Origin: Nitrosopumilus sp.
GTDB taxonomy: Archaea > Thermoproteota > Nitrososphaeria > Nitrososphaerales > Nitrosopumilaceae
Direction: 5' to 3'
Length of the DNA stretch: 64,000 bases
NCBI RefSeq assembly: GCF_025698945.1
Contig: NZ_JAILWM010000001.1
Coordinates: 558,001-622,000, forward strand
The notes under the pieces were generated by a model that made no database searches, was not told the DNA's origin, and saw only the letters and a program-made list of their open reading frames with translations. Position numbers and translations under genes: made by a program. This document shows positions 15,928 through 24,524 of this stretch, in pieces. The stretch's first letter is position 1; each line of letters opens with the position of its first letter.

Positions 15928-18687
15928 ATGAAACAAGTTTACTTTTATGATGAAGAAGACGGAAAAAACAAGAAACTCCTAGGAGGAAAAGGAGCTGGTC
16001 TGTGTGAGATGACCCGACTAAAGTTACCGGTCCCACCTGGATTTACCATTACTACTGAGGTTTGTAAAAAATACTATGAAAACAACAAAAAACTTCCAAA
16101 AACACTCATGGCTGAAGTTAAAAAAAATATTGCCAAAATTGAAAAGAAAACAGGTAAAAAATGGAATAATAAATCCAATCCACTTCTAGTATCAGTTAGA
16201 TCAGGTGCAGCAATATCCATGCCTGGTATGATGGATACAATTCTAAATTTAGGATTAAATGATCAAACAGTATTAGGATTAGCTGAGAAGAGTCAAAACC
16301 CAAGATTTGCATGGGATTCCTATAGAAGATTTGTTCAATTGTTTGGCAAAGTTGTTTTTGGTGTTGAAGATAAAAAATTTGATGAGGTTTTAGATGCTGC
16401 AAAGAAAAAACAAAATGTAGAGATAGATAGTGATCTAAACGAAACATCCCTTAAAGAAATTGTAACACAATACAAACAAATTTGTGATAATCACACAGGA
16501 AGAAAATTCCCATCAGATCCCACTGAGCAATTAGAATTAGCAATAAAGGCAGTGTTTGGAAGCTGGATGGGGGAGAGGGCAATTGTATATAGAGAGAAAA
16601 ACAACATTACAAAAGATATTGCGGATGGTACTGCGGTAAACGTAGTTTCCATGGCTTTTGGAAATATGGGAAACGATAGTGCAACCGGAGTTGTATTTAC
16701 AAGAAATCCTGGAGATGGAACACGTACAATTTATGGAGAGTATCTAATTAATGCACAGGGAGAAGATGTTGTTGCAGGAGTAAGAACAGGCAAACAAGTA
16801 GATGAAATGAAAAAGGATCTTCCTAAATCATATGAACAACTTGCAAAAACATGTGAGAAATTAGAAAAGCACTACAAAGAACCACAAGATATTGAATTTA
16901 CAATTGAACAGGGACGTTTCTATTTGTTGCAAACAAGAAATGCAAAAATGAATGCAGTTGGAATGATAAAGACTTCAGTAGACATGGTAAAAGAAAAGCT
17001 AATTGATAAAAATAGAGCACTTACAAGACTTCAAGCAGAGCAATTAGAGCAACTACTACACAGAACCATTGACACTAATGAAATTAAAAACTATACAAAA
17101 CTAGCAAAAGGAATCGCAGCTTCGCCAGGAGCTGCTAGTGGAATTGCAGTGTTTGATGTCAAACGTGCTACTATTATGGGTGAAAACGGGGCAAAAGTAA
17201 TTTTAATCAGAGAAGAAACAAAGCCTGAAGACGTACCAGCATTTTTTGAATCAACTGGAATTCTTACAAGTAGAGGAGGAAAAACATCTCATGCAGCAGT
17301 AGTAGCAAGAGGAATGGGTAAACCATGCATCGTAGGATGTTCTGATTTGAAAATAGATTATAATAATAAACAATGTGCAGTTGATGGTAAAGTAGTACAT
17401 GAAGGAGATGCAATTACAATTGACGGTAGTTCTGGTCTTGTATACATTGGAGACATTCCAACTATAGAACCAAAAATAACATCAGATTTTAAGACAATCC
17501 TAGAGTGGGCCAAGCAAGCAAAGAAAATAGGAATCAGGGCAAATGCAGATACACCAGAAGGGGCAAAACTTGCAAGAGAGTTTGGAGGGCAAGGAATTGG
17601 ATTGTGTAGAACTGAAAGAATGTTCAATGGGAGGGACAGAATTGGAATGTTTGTTGATATGATAATGGCTGAAAACATCGATGAGAGAACCAGAGTTCTA
17701 AAGAAATTAGGCGAACTTCAGAAGAGTGATTTTATCGAGATACTACAAGCAATGGAAGGGTATGAAGTAACAATCAGATTACTAGATCCACCACTACATG
17801 AATTCTTACCAAATCCTGAAGAATTAGCAGAGAAGATTCACAAATTAGAATCACAAAACGCAATTGAGGAAGTCAAAAAGGCGAAAATAATTCTAAAACG
17901 TGCAAGAGAGCTTGCTGAAATTAATCCAATGATGGGGCATAGAGGAGTCAGGGTTGGAGTCACATATCCTGAAATTTATGAAATGCAAATTCGCGCCGTC
18001 TTTGAAGCACTAGTTGAATTAACAAAGAGAAAAGTAAATGCACATCCACAAATCATGATCCCTCAAATTAGTAGCATTGCAGAATTAAACCATATTAAGC
18101 GAATCTACGATTCAATCAAAAAAGAAATGGAAACAACACACAATATGAAACTAAAGATTAACTTTGGAACCATGATTGAGGTAGTAAGGGCAGCACTGAC
18201 TGCAAATGAACTTGCCACTACTGCTGAATTTTTCAGTTTTGGAACAAATGATTTGACACAGGGAACATTTAGTTTCAGTAGAGAAGATGTGGAAGGTAAA
18301 TTCCTTCCAGAATATATGGAAAAAGAACTTCTTGAGAGAAATCCATTCCAATCAATTGATGTAAACGGTGTAGGGAGTTTAATGAAAATAGGCATATCAT
18401 TAGGGCGTGGAATTAGACCAAACATGGAGATAGGAATTTGTGGAGAACATGGTGGAGATCCAAGTTCGATAAAATTCTGTCATAAACAAAATCTTAGTTA
18501 TGTTAGTGCATCACCTCATAGAATTCCAATAGCGATTGTTGCAGCAGCACAAGCAGCAATAGAGCAACCAAAGATAAAATCTAAATCAAAAACCAAGGCA
18601 AAACCAAAACCTAAAGCAAAATCCAAACCAAAGGCTAAAACAAAATCTAAAAAATCAAAGTCAAACCTCAAAAAGAAAAAGAAATAA
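15928..18687 (+). CDS. ppdK: Pyruvate, phosphate dikinase with Lys/Pro-rich tail
   Basis: The 919-aa enzyme converts pyruvate, ATP and phosphate to PEP, AMP and PPi for gluconeogenesis. An N-terminal ATP-grasp domain begins with 'LLGGKGAGLCEM'; the phosphohistidine site is 'TSRGGKTSHAAVVARGMGKP' near residue 450; the PEP-binding barrel ends with 'GICGEHGG'. All three domains are complete. The last 40 or so residues after 'AAIEQPKIK' are a low-complexity Lys/Pro/Ala/Ser tail that ordinary PPDKs lack. It may bind nucleic acid, polyphosphate or membranes, or be a solubility tag; this is guesswork. Confidence 0.96.
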   Translation: MKQVYFYDEEDGKNKKLLGGKGAGLCEMTRLKLPVPPGFTITTEVCKKYYENNKKLPKTLMAEVKKNIAKIEKKTGKKWNNKSNPLLVSVRSGAAISMPGMMDTILNLGLNDQTVLGLAEKSQNPRFAWDSYRRFVQLFGKVVFGVEDKKFDEVLDAAKKKQNVEIDSDLNETSLKEIVTQYKQICDNHTGRKFPSDPTEQLELAIKAVFGSWMGERAIVYREKNNITKDIADGTAVNVVSMAFGNMGNDSATGVVFTRNPGDGTRTIYGEYLINAQGEDVVAGVRTGKQVDEMKKDLPKSYEQLAKTCEKLEKHYKEPQDIEFTIEQGRFYLLQTRNAKMNAVGMIKTSVDMVKEKLIDKNRALTRLQAEQLEQLLHRTIDTNEIKNYTKLAKGIAASPGAASGIAVFDVKRATIMGENGAKVILIREETKPEDVPAFFESTGILTSRGGKTSHAAVVARGMGKPCIVGCSDLKIDYNNKQCAVDGKVVHEGDAITIDGSSGLVYIGDIPTIEPKITSDFKTILEWAKQAKKIGIRANADTPEGAKLAREFGGQGIGLCRTERMFNGRDRIGMFVDMIMAENIDERTRVLKKLGELQKSDFIEILQAMEGYEVTIRLLDPPLHEFLPNPEELAEKIHKLESQNAIEEVKKAKIILKRARELAEINPMMGHRGVRVGVTYPEIYEMQIRAVFEALVELTKRKVNAHPQIMIPQISSIAELNHIKRIYDSIKKEMETTHNMKLKINFGTMIEVVRAALTANELATTAEFFSFGTNDLTQGTFSFSREDVEGKFLPEYMEKELLERNPFQSIDVNGVGSLMKIGISLGRGIRPNMEIGICGEHGGDPSSIKFCHKQNLSYVSASPHRIPIAIVAAAQAAIEQPKIKSKSKTKAKPKPKAKSKPKAKTKSKKSKSNLKKKKK

Positions 18688-18741
18688 TTGATTCCACAAT
18701 ACCCTAGACCTTTAAACTAAATCAATACAATTCTTCATTCT

Positions 18742-18846
18742 ATGAATTATCGTTGTTTGATATGTAATGTAATTGTGGACACTCCCAAAAAATTAGAAAT
18801 GCATTTGCAAACAGATCATAAATGGGGAGTAAAAAAATCAAAATAA
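18742..18846 (+). CDS. 34-aa C2H2 zinc-finger protein
   Basis: The protein is one C2H2-like finger: 'YRCLICNVIVDTPKKLEMHL' followed by Q-T-D-H, giving C-x2-C then H-x4-H. A TATA-like stretch 'TTTAAACTAA' lies 21-30 nt upstream. Single-finger proteins of this size are common in archaea and may bind DNA, RNA or protein. Not linked to a neighbour by overlap. Confidence 0.6.
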   Translation: MNYRCLICNVIVDTPKKLEMHLQTDHKWGVKKSK

Positions 18847-18908
18847 CAATATTTCCAACCTTAAATCTTAGAAATGAATAGTGATGCTTATAGATCATTG
18901 TTGAATAA

Positions 18909-19136
18909 ATGGATCAAATGGGAGATTGTGTCCAAACTTGGAGAAAAAAGATAAAACTTCAAGAACTCACAGAAATAGCAAAACAGGAACTAAAAACAGA
19001 GAACGACATCAATCAAGTGTACAAAAAACTTGATTTGGAAATGCAGATACGTTGGAGGTTTGTAAGCAGTACCAGAAAACAATACATTGAAGATATTAAG
19101 AAGATTTTAGCAAATCAATATGTTCTAGTTATTTAA
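18909..19136 (+). CDS. Small basic helical protein, unknown
   Basis: The 75-aa soluble protein contains 'WRKKIKLQELTEIAKQELK' and 'RWRFVSSTRKQYIEDIKKIL'; a helix-turn-helix-like fold is possible but not clear. Convergent with the phasin-like gene, 8 nt apart. No family recognised. Confidence 0.5.
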   Translation: MDQMGDCVQTWRKKIKLQELTEIAKQELKTENDINQVYKKLDLEMQIRWRFVSSTRKQYIEDIKKILANQYVLVI

Positions 19137-19144
19137 TTTCTGAT

Positions 19145-19543
19145 TCACTTTGGAGAAAATACAGATAGCCAATAATGCATAATTTTTCGATTCAATTCAA
19201 TAAACATATCAGCATTATCATTAATTACTTTGGCATTATTTTTGCTGGCCTCAATTGTAGTAATAGTAATTTTGTTTACAGTGGTCCTATATTTTAAAGC
19301 CTCTTCACTTAGATTCTCAAGTATAGATTTTGCAGTATCAGGAATCTTAAAATCATATCCAGAATTTTCTTGAAATTCTTTTTGCATAGATAAACTTGCA
19401 TTAATTGTATTTTTCCATGCCTTGTACCATTCATTTTGCAGATCAAATAATGTTTGTTGAATATGGGGCACAGATGTTTCAAGTTCTAAAAAATATTTTT
19501 GATTGATTTTATCTAATACATCAATATTCTTGGTTTGAGTCAT
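19145..19543 (-). CDS. Phasin-like protein, paralogue of the PHA-locus protein at 60734
   Basis: The protein has 132 aa, helical, with no Cys. It resembles the protein at 60734 along its full length: 'VPHIQQTLFDLQNEWYKAW' against 'VPQYHQSITNVQQEYLQAY', and near the C-terminus 'NDNADMFIELNRKIMHYWLS' against 'NDNAKSFADLNRNILQSWIT'. The other copy sits next to phaC/phaE, so this one probably also coats PHA granules or binds PHA synthase. It is 40 kb away and stands alone. Confidence 0.65.
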   Translation of the reverse strand: MTQTKNIDVLDKINQKYFLELETSVPHIQQTLFDLQNEWYKAWKNTINASLSMQKEFQENSGYDFKIPDTAKSILENLSEEALKYRTTVNKITITTIEASKNNAKVINDNADMFIELNRKIMHYWLSVFSPK

Positions 19544-19670
19544 AATTTAGATGTAAAATATACAGACTTAAGCTTTTGGAAATATCATTTTTGTTCTAAA
19601 TGGCTTCAATTAAAAATCAAATTAATGCTCAAATGACTTTGTTTTTTAAAGAGAATTTTGTGATAACATC

Positions 19671-20663
19671 ATGACATTAGAGAGAGCAAATCTTGCCAAA
19701 GATTTAGAGATTTGTAGAATTCTAAATGGGATGTGGCAAGTTGCAGGAGGACACGGTCAGATTAATTTTGAGTTGGCAATATCAGAAATGTTGCAATACC
19801 ATAAAGATGGATTTACTACTTGGGATTTGGCAGATATTTATGGACCAGCAGAGTCATTGATTGGAAATTTTAGAGAAACCCTAGGTAATGAGAAAGAAAA
19901 GTCTCAAGCATTTACAAAATTTGTTCCAAATCCAGGTCCAATGAGTAAGAGTATTGTAACTCACTATATAGAACAGTCATTAAAGAAAATGAAAACAAAT
20001 TGTATTGATTTACTGCAATTTCATTGGTGGGATTATAATAATTCAAGTTATATTGATGCTTTGCACCATTTATCAAACTTACAAAGAGAACAAAAAATAA
20101 AGCATTTGGGACTGACTAATTTTGATACTGAACGAGTCAAAATCTTGATAGAAAATAATTTTGAGATCATTTCAAATCAAGTTCAGTATTCAATTTTAGA
20201 TCAGAGACCTGAAAAAATTATGACATCATATTTTGCAAAGCATGGAATAAAAATTTTAACATATGGAACTTTGTTAGGAGGGTTTTTTTCAGAAAAATAT
20301 CTAGATCAAGATGAACCACATAGAGGAAATTTGATTACAGCAAGTTTACAGAAATACAAAAACATGATAGATGTGTGGGGTGGGTGGTCATTATTCCAAG
20401 AATTACTACACATATTAGATAACATTGCAAAAAAACATAACTGCAGCATTGCCAATATTGCTACAAGATACATTTTAGATAAACCTCAAGTAGCAGGAGT
20501 AATAATTGGTGCAAGATTAGGAATAAGCAATCACAGAGAAGATAACTCTAATGTGTTCAATTTCAAATTAGAACAAGAAGACATATCTTCTATTAAATCA
20601 ATTACTGAAAAATCAAATGATTTGTTTGAAGTTATTGGAGATTGTGGTGATGAATACAGATAA
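19671..20663 (+). CDS. Aldo/keto reductase family protein
   Basis: The 330-aa (alpha/beta)8 oxidoreductase has the active-site strand 'TTWDLADIYGPAESLIG' with Asp and Tyr, then 'DLLQFHWWDY' where the His/Trp line the pocket, 'LGLTNFDTERV', 'SNQVQYSILDQRP' and the NADP-binding end with 'IIGARLGISN'. It reduces carbonyls with NADPH; the substrate is unknown. Transcribed alone. Confidence 0.88.
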   Translation: MTLERANLAKDLEICRILNGMWQVAGGHGQINFELAISEMLQYHKDGFTTWDLADIYGPAESLIGNFRETLGNEKEKSQAFTKFVPNPGPMSKSIVTHYIEQSLKKMKTNCIDLLQFHWWDYNNSSYIDALHHLSNLQREQKIKHLGLTNFDTERVKILIENNFEIISNQVQYSILDQRPEKIMTSYFAKHGIKILTYGTLLGGFFSEKYLDQDEPHRGNLITASLQKYKNMIDVWGGWSLFQELLHILDNIAKKHNCSIANIATRYILDKPQVAGVIIGARLGISNHREDNSNVFNFKLEQEDISSIKSITEKSNDLFEVIGDCGDEYR

Positions 20664-20705
20664 TTTATCACAAATTTTGATATTAAGGTTCAGGGGCATA
20701 TTGGC

Positions 20706-20783
20706 ATGAAATTAGGAATAAAACTTTTGATTATTGGAGTAATTGCCATTATTGCTCAAATCTTTGGAAGTCTTTTATTCTAA
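20706..20783 (+). CDS. Possible 25-aa single-helix membrane peptide
   Basis: The frame gives 'MKLGIKLLIIGVIAIIAQIF' plus five residues, one complete membrane helix with a basic N-terminus. It ends 3 nt before the convergent Lrp-type gene. So short a hydrophobic frame can occur by chance in AT-rich DNA, so confidence is low. Confidence 0.35.
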   Translation: MKLGIKLLIIGVIAIIAQIFGSLLF

Positions 20784-20786
20784 TAT

Positions 20787-21035
20787 TCAATCATCTATAG
20801 TTCCACCTTGACCAAACAGGATGGGCATAGTGTAAGAACTTGTGACGTTTTCAATTTGTCTTAAAGTTTCGATAATTCTATCTAAACCAGATTCTATATC
20901 ATGTTTAACTTTAAGAAAAATATCGTACTTTCCCCAAATACCATTTACCTCTAATACAAAATCCATACTTTTTAGAAGAGTGATTATTTCTTTTTCATGT
21001 CCAGGATTGCATGTAAGTAGAATGTATGTTTGCAT
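20787..21035 (-). CDS. Stand-alone Lrp/AsnC ligand-binding (RAM) domain protein
   Basis: The 82-aa protein consists of one RAM domain: 'YILLTCNPGHEKEIITLLK', 'GIWGKYDIFLKVK' and a closing 'NVTSSYTMPIL'. It lacks the HTH of Lrp regulators. Such small RAM proteins form dimers/octamers and can modulate full-length Lrp proteins by binding amino acids. Similar domains occur at 22935 (two in tandem) and 23473. Confidence 0.82.
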   Translation of the reverse strand: MQTYILLTCNPGHEKEIITLLKSMDFVLEVNGIWGKYDIFLKVKHDIESGLDRIIETLRQIENVTSSYTMPILFGQGGTIDD

Positions 21036-21134
21036 AGTTAGAATATGCAGTTTCTCAAATATAACCAGATTGGGATCTTAGATCCCTAAGAACAGAATAG
21101 TGGTGCTTTTAGGTCATTATTGTAAATTTTAGGC

Positions 21135-21263
21135 ATGTCGGAGTTAATTATAGAATATTTACATGTAAAAAATATCAAGAGAACTACCCAATTTCTTATT
21201 GAGTTGTATGACAAATCAATTACATGTAATTTATGTAGATTGAAAATGCACGTCAAGACATGA
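21135..21263 (+). CDS. Possible 42-aa protein with one CxxC
   Basis: The frame gives an N-terminal helix and a C-terminal 'ITCNLCRLKMHVKT', a C-x2-C followed by His. The opposite strand is also open here (21086-21280) but gives an unconvincing hydrophobic peptide. Either could be chance; the Cys pair favours the plus strand. Confidence 0.35.
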   Translation: MSELIIEYLHVKNIKRTTQFLIELYDKSITCNLCRLKMHVKT

Positions 21264-21309
21264 AAGTTGAATTTCAACACCCTTAAGTTCTCACAATATC
21301 TGAAAAGTC

Positions 21310-21432
21310 ATGCCAGAACCTAAAGAGTCATGTCTTGATTGTGAGACACCATTAGAATTAACTATTCAAGGTCAGAAAAAAAAGCCATGTCCTAAATGTG
21401 GTGCCTATAGAAGAAAACGAGAATTTGTTTAA
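21310..21432 (+). CDS. 40-aa zinc-ribbon protein
   Basis: The frame reads 'MPEPKESCLDCETPLELTIQ' then 'KPCPKCGAYRRKR'. Two C-x2-C pairs about 19 residues apart form a complete zinc ribbon with a basic tail, typical of small nucleic-acid-binding or ribosome-associated proteins. It sits alone between AT-rich spacers. Confidence 0.65.
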   Translation: MPEPKESCLDCETPLELTIQGQKKKPCPKCGAYRRKREFV

Positions 21433-21577
21433 ATGTAGAATTAGACAGTTTTCTCAATTATACATAAAAGAAAAATTCCAATAACATGGATGAAATTAAT
21501 ACAAGCAATGAAATGTTAAGAGATCTCATAGGATAGATACATAGTTTTTAAAACTAATTAGATTAATTCTAATCAAA

Positions 21578-22135
21578 TTGCTACCTAGAATTGATTCAAT
21601 AAAGCAGATAAGGCAAAAAATAGGAATTACCCAAAAAAAACTGGCTGCCATGACAGGAGTCAGTACATCAATGATCAATCAGATAGAATCAGGAAGAAGT
21701 CAGCCTAGTTATGAGACTGCAAAAAAAATTTTTGAGAGTTTGGCAAAACTAGAAGGAGAATCATCATCCCATACTGCTGGAGATTTTTGCAGCAAGGACA
21801 TTGTAAAGTTAAAACCAACTAACACACTTCATGATGCAATTAAAAAAATGCATCAATTGTCAATTAGTCAGATTCCAGTTTTTAGTAATTCTGAAATTGT
21901 AGGAGTTGTGTCTGAAGATGGAATTGTAAAACATTTAGCAGATCTTGGAGAAGCTGAATTAAAAAATGCAAAACTTGCAGATACAATGGATCCAGTTCCA
22001 CCTATTGTAGATTATGACACACCAGCAAATGTTCTAGTTCCATTAATTAGATATTCAAAATGCATTTTAGTATCAAAGAAATCAAAGATTGTTGGAATCA
22101 TTACAGCTTCGGATACTTTGAAAATGATGGAGTAA
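21578..22135 (+). CDS. HTH (XRE) regulator fused to a CBS-domain pair
   Basis: The protein has 185 aa. Residues 6-60 are an XRE/Cro-type helix-turn-helix ('ITQKKLAAMTGVSTSMINQI' with 'ESGRSQPSYETAKKI'). Residues 70-185 are two CBS motifs ('IVKLKPTNTLHDAIKKMHQL' and 'MDPVPPIVDYDTPANVLVPL'). CBS pairs bind adenosyl compounds such as AMP or SAM. This fusion is widespread in archaea and likely tunes transcription to energy charge. The start is TTG. Confidence 0.9.
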   Translation: MLPRIDSIKQIRQKIGITQKKLAAMTGVSTSMINQIESGRSQPSYETAKKIFESLAKLEGESSSHTAGDFCSKDIVKLKPTNTLHDAIKKMHQLSISQIPVFSNSEIVGVVSEDGIVKHLADLGEAELKNAKLADTMDPVPPIVDYDTPANVLVPLIRYSKCILVSKKSKIVGIITASDTLKMME

Positions 22136-22139
22136 ATTA

Positions 22140-22535
22140 TTACTTAGGATGTGAACATAATTCTGCTAAAACACCATGAAGTGATTTTGGATGAATGAAA
22201 GTTACTTTGGTTCCTGCAGAGCCAGGTCTAATTTTTCCCAAAAACTGAATACCACATCCTTCCATTCGCTGAACTTCACCTTCAATATCATCAGTTTCTA
22301 AGGCCATGTGATGCAATCCTTGTCCTTTTTTATCAAGAAATTTTTTAATTGGACTTTCATCATTTGTTGGCTGCATTAGTTCCACTCGACCATTTTCTAA
22401 ATGAATGATTGCAACTTTAACACCTTCAGTCGCCACTGTTTCAAATTCAACATTTTCAACACCCAGAGCTTGTTGGTATACTTTAGCTGATTCCTCCACA
22501 TCATTTACTGCAATAGCAATGTGATCAATTTTCAT
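22140..22535 (-). CDS. Methylmalonyl-CoA epimerase
   Basis: The protein has 131 aa. Vicinal-oxygen-chelate fold: 'KIDHIAIAVNDVEESAKVYQ' opens the first module with a metal His, 'GLHHMALETDDIEGEV' the second, and 'GVLAELC' brings the metal Glu. It interconverts the (R) and (S) forms of methylmalonyl-CoA. With the mutase at 24525/31012 it turns propionyl-CoA-derived methylmalonyl-CoA into succinyl-CoA in the 3-hydroxypropionate/4-hydroxybutyrate carbon fixation cycle. Confidence 0.93.
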   Translation of the reverse strand: MKIDHIAIAVNDVEESAKVYQQALGVENVEFETVATEGVKVAIIHLENGRVELMQPTNDESPIKKFLDKKGQGLHHMALETDDIEGEVQRMEGCGIQFLGKIRPGSAGTKVTFIHPKSLHGVLAELCSHPK

Positions 22536-22601
22536 CTAAATTAGTCCTGAAATGACAGTATTAATGAGTTTTTTAAAAATTTATCATAAAAAGGAAAGGG
22601 T

Positions 22602-22708
22602 TCAATATGGCTGAACCCAACCACCACAAGATACGCAGATAGTCATGCCATCATCATTCTCATAGGTTTCTGAGCCTGGAGGGCATTACATTGACGTATT
22701 TCATCCAT
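22602..22708 (-). pseudogene. Broken or frameshifted zinc-ribbon small gene
   Basis: On the minus strand an ATG at 22708 opens 'MDEIRQC', which leaves the frame. One frame over, the sequence reads 'CPPGSETYENDDGMTICVSC' then 'GGWVQPY' and a stop at 22602. That second part looks like a zinc ribbon but has a TAA immediately before its first Cys and no start. The two parts together span 107 nt, one short of a whole number of codons. A small indel (the junction has a repeated AATG) would explain it. Sequencing error, a decayed gene and recoding are all possible. Confidence 0.4.
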
Positions 22709-22843
22709 GAAATTACTAAGAAATCAAGGTATTAGAATCCAAAATTAAAAAAATGAATAAATGTTTGTTTTTTGAATTTTTTTCATACAAATTTTTGGAA
22801 ATGATACAATCAGGAATAAATCACAGAATAGATTACATAGTAC

Positions 22844-22927
22844 ATGTCAAAAAAGTTAGAAACAAAAGAAGACAAAGAAAAATTTAGAGAAAAAATCGCC
22901 AAGGGCGAAGTTTTAGAATTTACCTAG
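22844..22927 (+). CDS. Possible 27-aa Lys/Glu-rich peptide
   Basis: A 27-codon frame from ATG codes for a charged helix ('KLETKEDKEKFREKIAKGEV'). It ends 7 nt before the convergent RAM gene. The filling of the space is suggestive, the length is not. With the broken zinc-ribbon frame it accounts for the 399-nt stretch 22536-22934. Confidence 0.35.
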   Translation: MSKKLETKEDKEKFREKIAKGEVLEFT

Positions 22928-22934
22928 ACTGAAA

Positions 22935-23465
22935 TCACCTACTAAATCCCTGTTTATTTATTAAATTGATTGTGTTAGTAGATTTTATTCCAGGTATCTT
23001 TCTTATTTTTTTGCTAATTATTTCAGAGATTTCATTGTATGTAGGAGCTACAATTTTACAAATAATTTCATAGTTACCAATTAGTAAATCAGCTTCTACT
23101 ACTGTAGGAATATTTTTTAGTTCATTCATAATGCTATCCTCATCAGACTTTGAGCAATGAATCGCAATGTAAGCTTGTGCCATATGCTCATCTAAAACTT
23201 GCTGTTCAGATTCAGTTGTTTTTTGTAGTCCTGGTTTTTTATCCACAAGTAATGTAAGTGTTGATCTAATCTTTGAGATTTTTCTAATTCCTTGTGAGAT
23301 ATCATGTAGAATTGAATCTTCGCTTGGAGATTCAAGTTTTGCCAACACATCAAAGCTTCCAAATGTACCATGTGCACTCTTTATACTTCCAATATTTCTC
23401 AAATTAGATATTACAGAATCCTCAGAGCCAGAATCGTTAACAATTAAAACAAAAGCTTTTGCCAT
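22935..23465 (-). CDS. Tandem Lrp/AsnC-type RAM domain protein
   Basis: The 176-aa protein has two RAM domains and no HTH: 'FVLIVNDSGSEDSVISNLRN' with 'HGTFGSFDVLAKLE', and 'AYIAIHCSKSDEDSIMNELK' with 'DLLIGNYEIICKI'. It probably binds a small ligand and forms higher oligomers. It follows another RAM gene (23473) by 7 nt on the same strand, so they are an operon. Confidence 0.82.
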   Translation of the reverse strand: MAKAFVLIVNDSGSEDSVISNLRNIGSIKSAHGTFGSFDVLAKLESPSEDSILHDISQGIRKISKIRSTLTLLVDKKPGLQKTTESEQQVLDEHMAQAYIAIHCSKSDEDSIMNELKNIPTVVEADLLIGNYEIICKIVAPTYNEISEIISKKIRKIPGIKSTNTINLINKQGFSR

Positions 23466-23472
23466 TTTTCTC

Positions 23473-23712
23473 CTAACATTGTCCTGGGATTCCCATTAAT
23501 GTAAGTGTAGAGCGAACATGAGGTATTTTTCTAATATTCCAAGTAATAGTTTCTCTGACCTTTTCTCTATCAGAGTTTTCAATCTTTGCGATGATATCAT
23601 AAGCCCCAAAAGTACCATGAACCTCATGTACAGATTCGATATGTTTTAGCTCATCAATTACCGATTCTTCAGAACCAAGATCACAATTTACCAAGACAAA
23701 AGCAGTTTCCAT
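23473..23712 (-). CDS. Single Lrp/AsnC-type RAM domain protein
   Basis: The 79-aa RAM domain begins 'METAFVLVNCDLGSEESVID' and has the loop 'HGTFGAYDIIAKIE', very similar to the first domain of the next gene. The start is the ATG at 23712; the ATG at 23733 would add seven residues ('MYVCTHR') not seen in its relatives. It opens a two-gene operon of HTH-less ligand-binding proteins. Confidence 0.8.
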   Translation of the reverse strand: METAFVLVNCDLGSEESVIDELKHIESVHEVHGTFGAYDIIAKIENSDREKVRETITWNIRKIPHVRSTLTLMGIPGQC

Positions 23713-23873
23713 ACGATGGGTACATACATACAATATTTAAGTAAAAACATCAGAATTACTCATAATTATAAAGAAGAATCTTCAAATATCAAACATATTT
23801 TTAATAAATTTTTGTTCTTTGATCATTCAGAATTACTTCTAAGATTAATCAGACAGACAGACAACTCAAAAAT

Positions 23874-24524
23874 ATGGTAATTCAATATTTTGTAGAGATT
23901 GCAAGTTTTCTTGATTTTGCTAGATATACATGTGCGTTAAGAGAGAATCCATTAAGAGTATACAAATTCTCTTACAAAAACAAGAATATTTTCTCAACTA
24001 GAAAACTGCTAGCAAATTCAATTTTACATTTTTTCGTAGTATCTGAAAAAGATGGAAGATACATCTCTTATGACCCATTAGGGGGGAAAGAGACAGCATC
24101 AATAGTAAATCAAATAACAAAGACAGGAAATTATGCACCCATAGTAGAACTAGATTCTTTACCATTTCCAATAAAGCTTACAAAAAATGTCAAAGATAAA
24201 TTCAAAACAATAAAAATTCATGATTTAGGTGATCTTGCAAGACTTACTTATGATCCAGAGTGGCCTGAGAATTATGAATTTACATTGCTTGCAATGCCAT
24301 ACAAGAAGAAATGGTTGATAGGATACATTACAAGAATAGATTTAGAAAATACATTTTTTTGTTTTAACTATGTAACATTAGATGATGAACCTACATTACC
24401 ATTTCTAAAGTATACCGAACATGTAGGAGGGCAAGCTGAATTTACAAATAAATTTCAACATGGATTTCCTTATTTACCTGTAGTGAAGTTAAAATCAGCA
24501 CACCCAATTTTTGGATTAAAATAA
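23874..24524 (+). CDS. Unknown 216-aa protein
   Basis: A soluble protein rich in aromatic residues. Two parts can be seen: an N-terminal one with 'ILHFFVVSEKDGRYISYDPL' and a central one with 'DLARLTYDPEWPENYEFTLL'. It could be alpha/beta or beta-barrel in fold; I recognise no family. It ends 1 nt before the convergent mutase gene. The ATG follows 'CTCAAAAAT' with no clear ribosome site. Confidence 0.6.
   Translation: MVIQYFVEIASFLDFARYTCALRENPLRVYKFSYKNKNIFSTRKLLANSILHFFVVSEKDGRYISYDPLGGKETASIVNQITKTGNYAPIVELDSLPFPIKLTKNVKDKFKTIKIHDLGDLARLTYDPEWPENYEFTLLAMPYKKKWLIGYITRIDLENTFFCFNYVTLDDEPTLPFLKYTEHVGGQAEFTNKFQHGFPYLPVVKLKSAHPIFGLK

Noticed and set aside
17358-18425. Long antisense frames within ppdK
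   Set aside because: Shadows of a strongly coding gene on the other strand.
19600-19674. 24-codon frame whose stop overlaps the aldo/keto reductase start
   Set aside because: Could be a leader peptide, but there is no regulatory structure with it; too short to support.
21086-21280. 64-codon hydrophobic minus-strand frame
   Set aside because: Opposite to a shorter frame with a Cys pair; no start context and no neighbour to support it.
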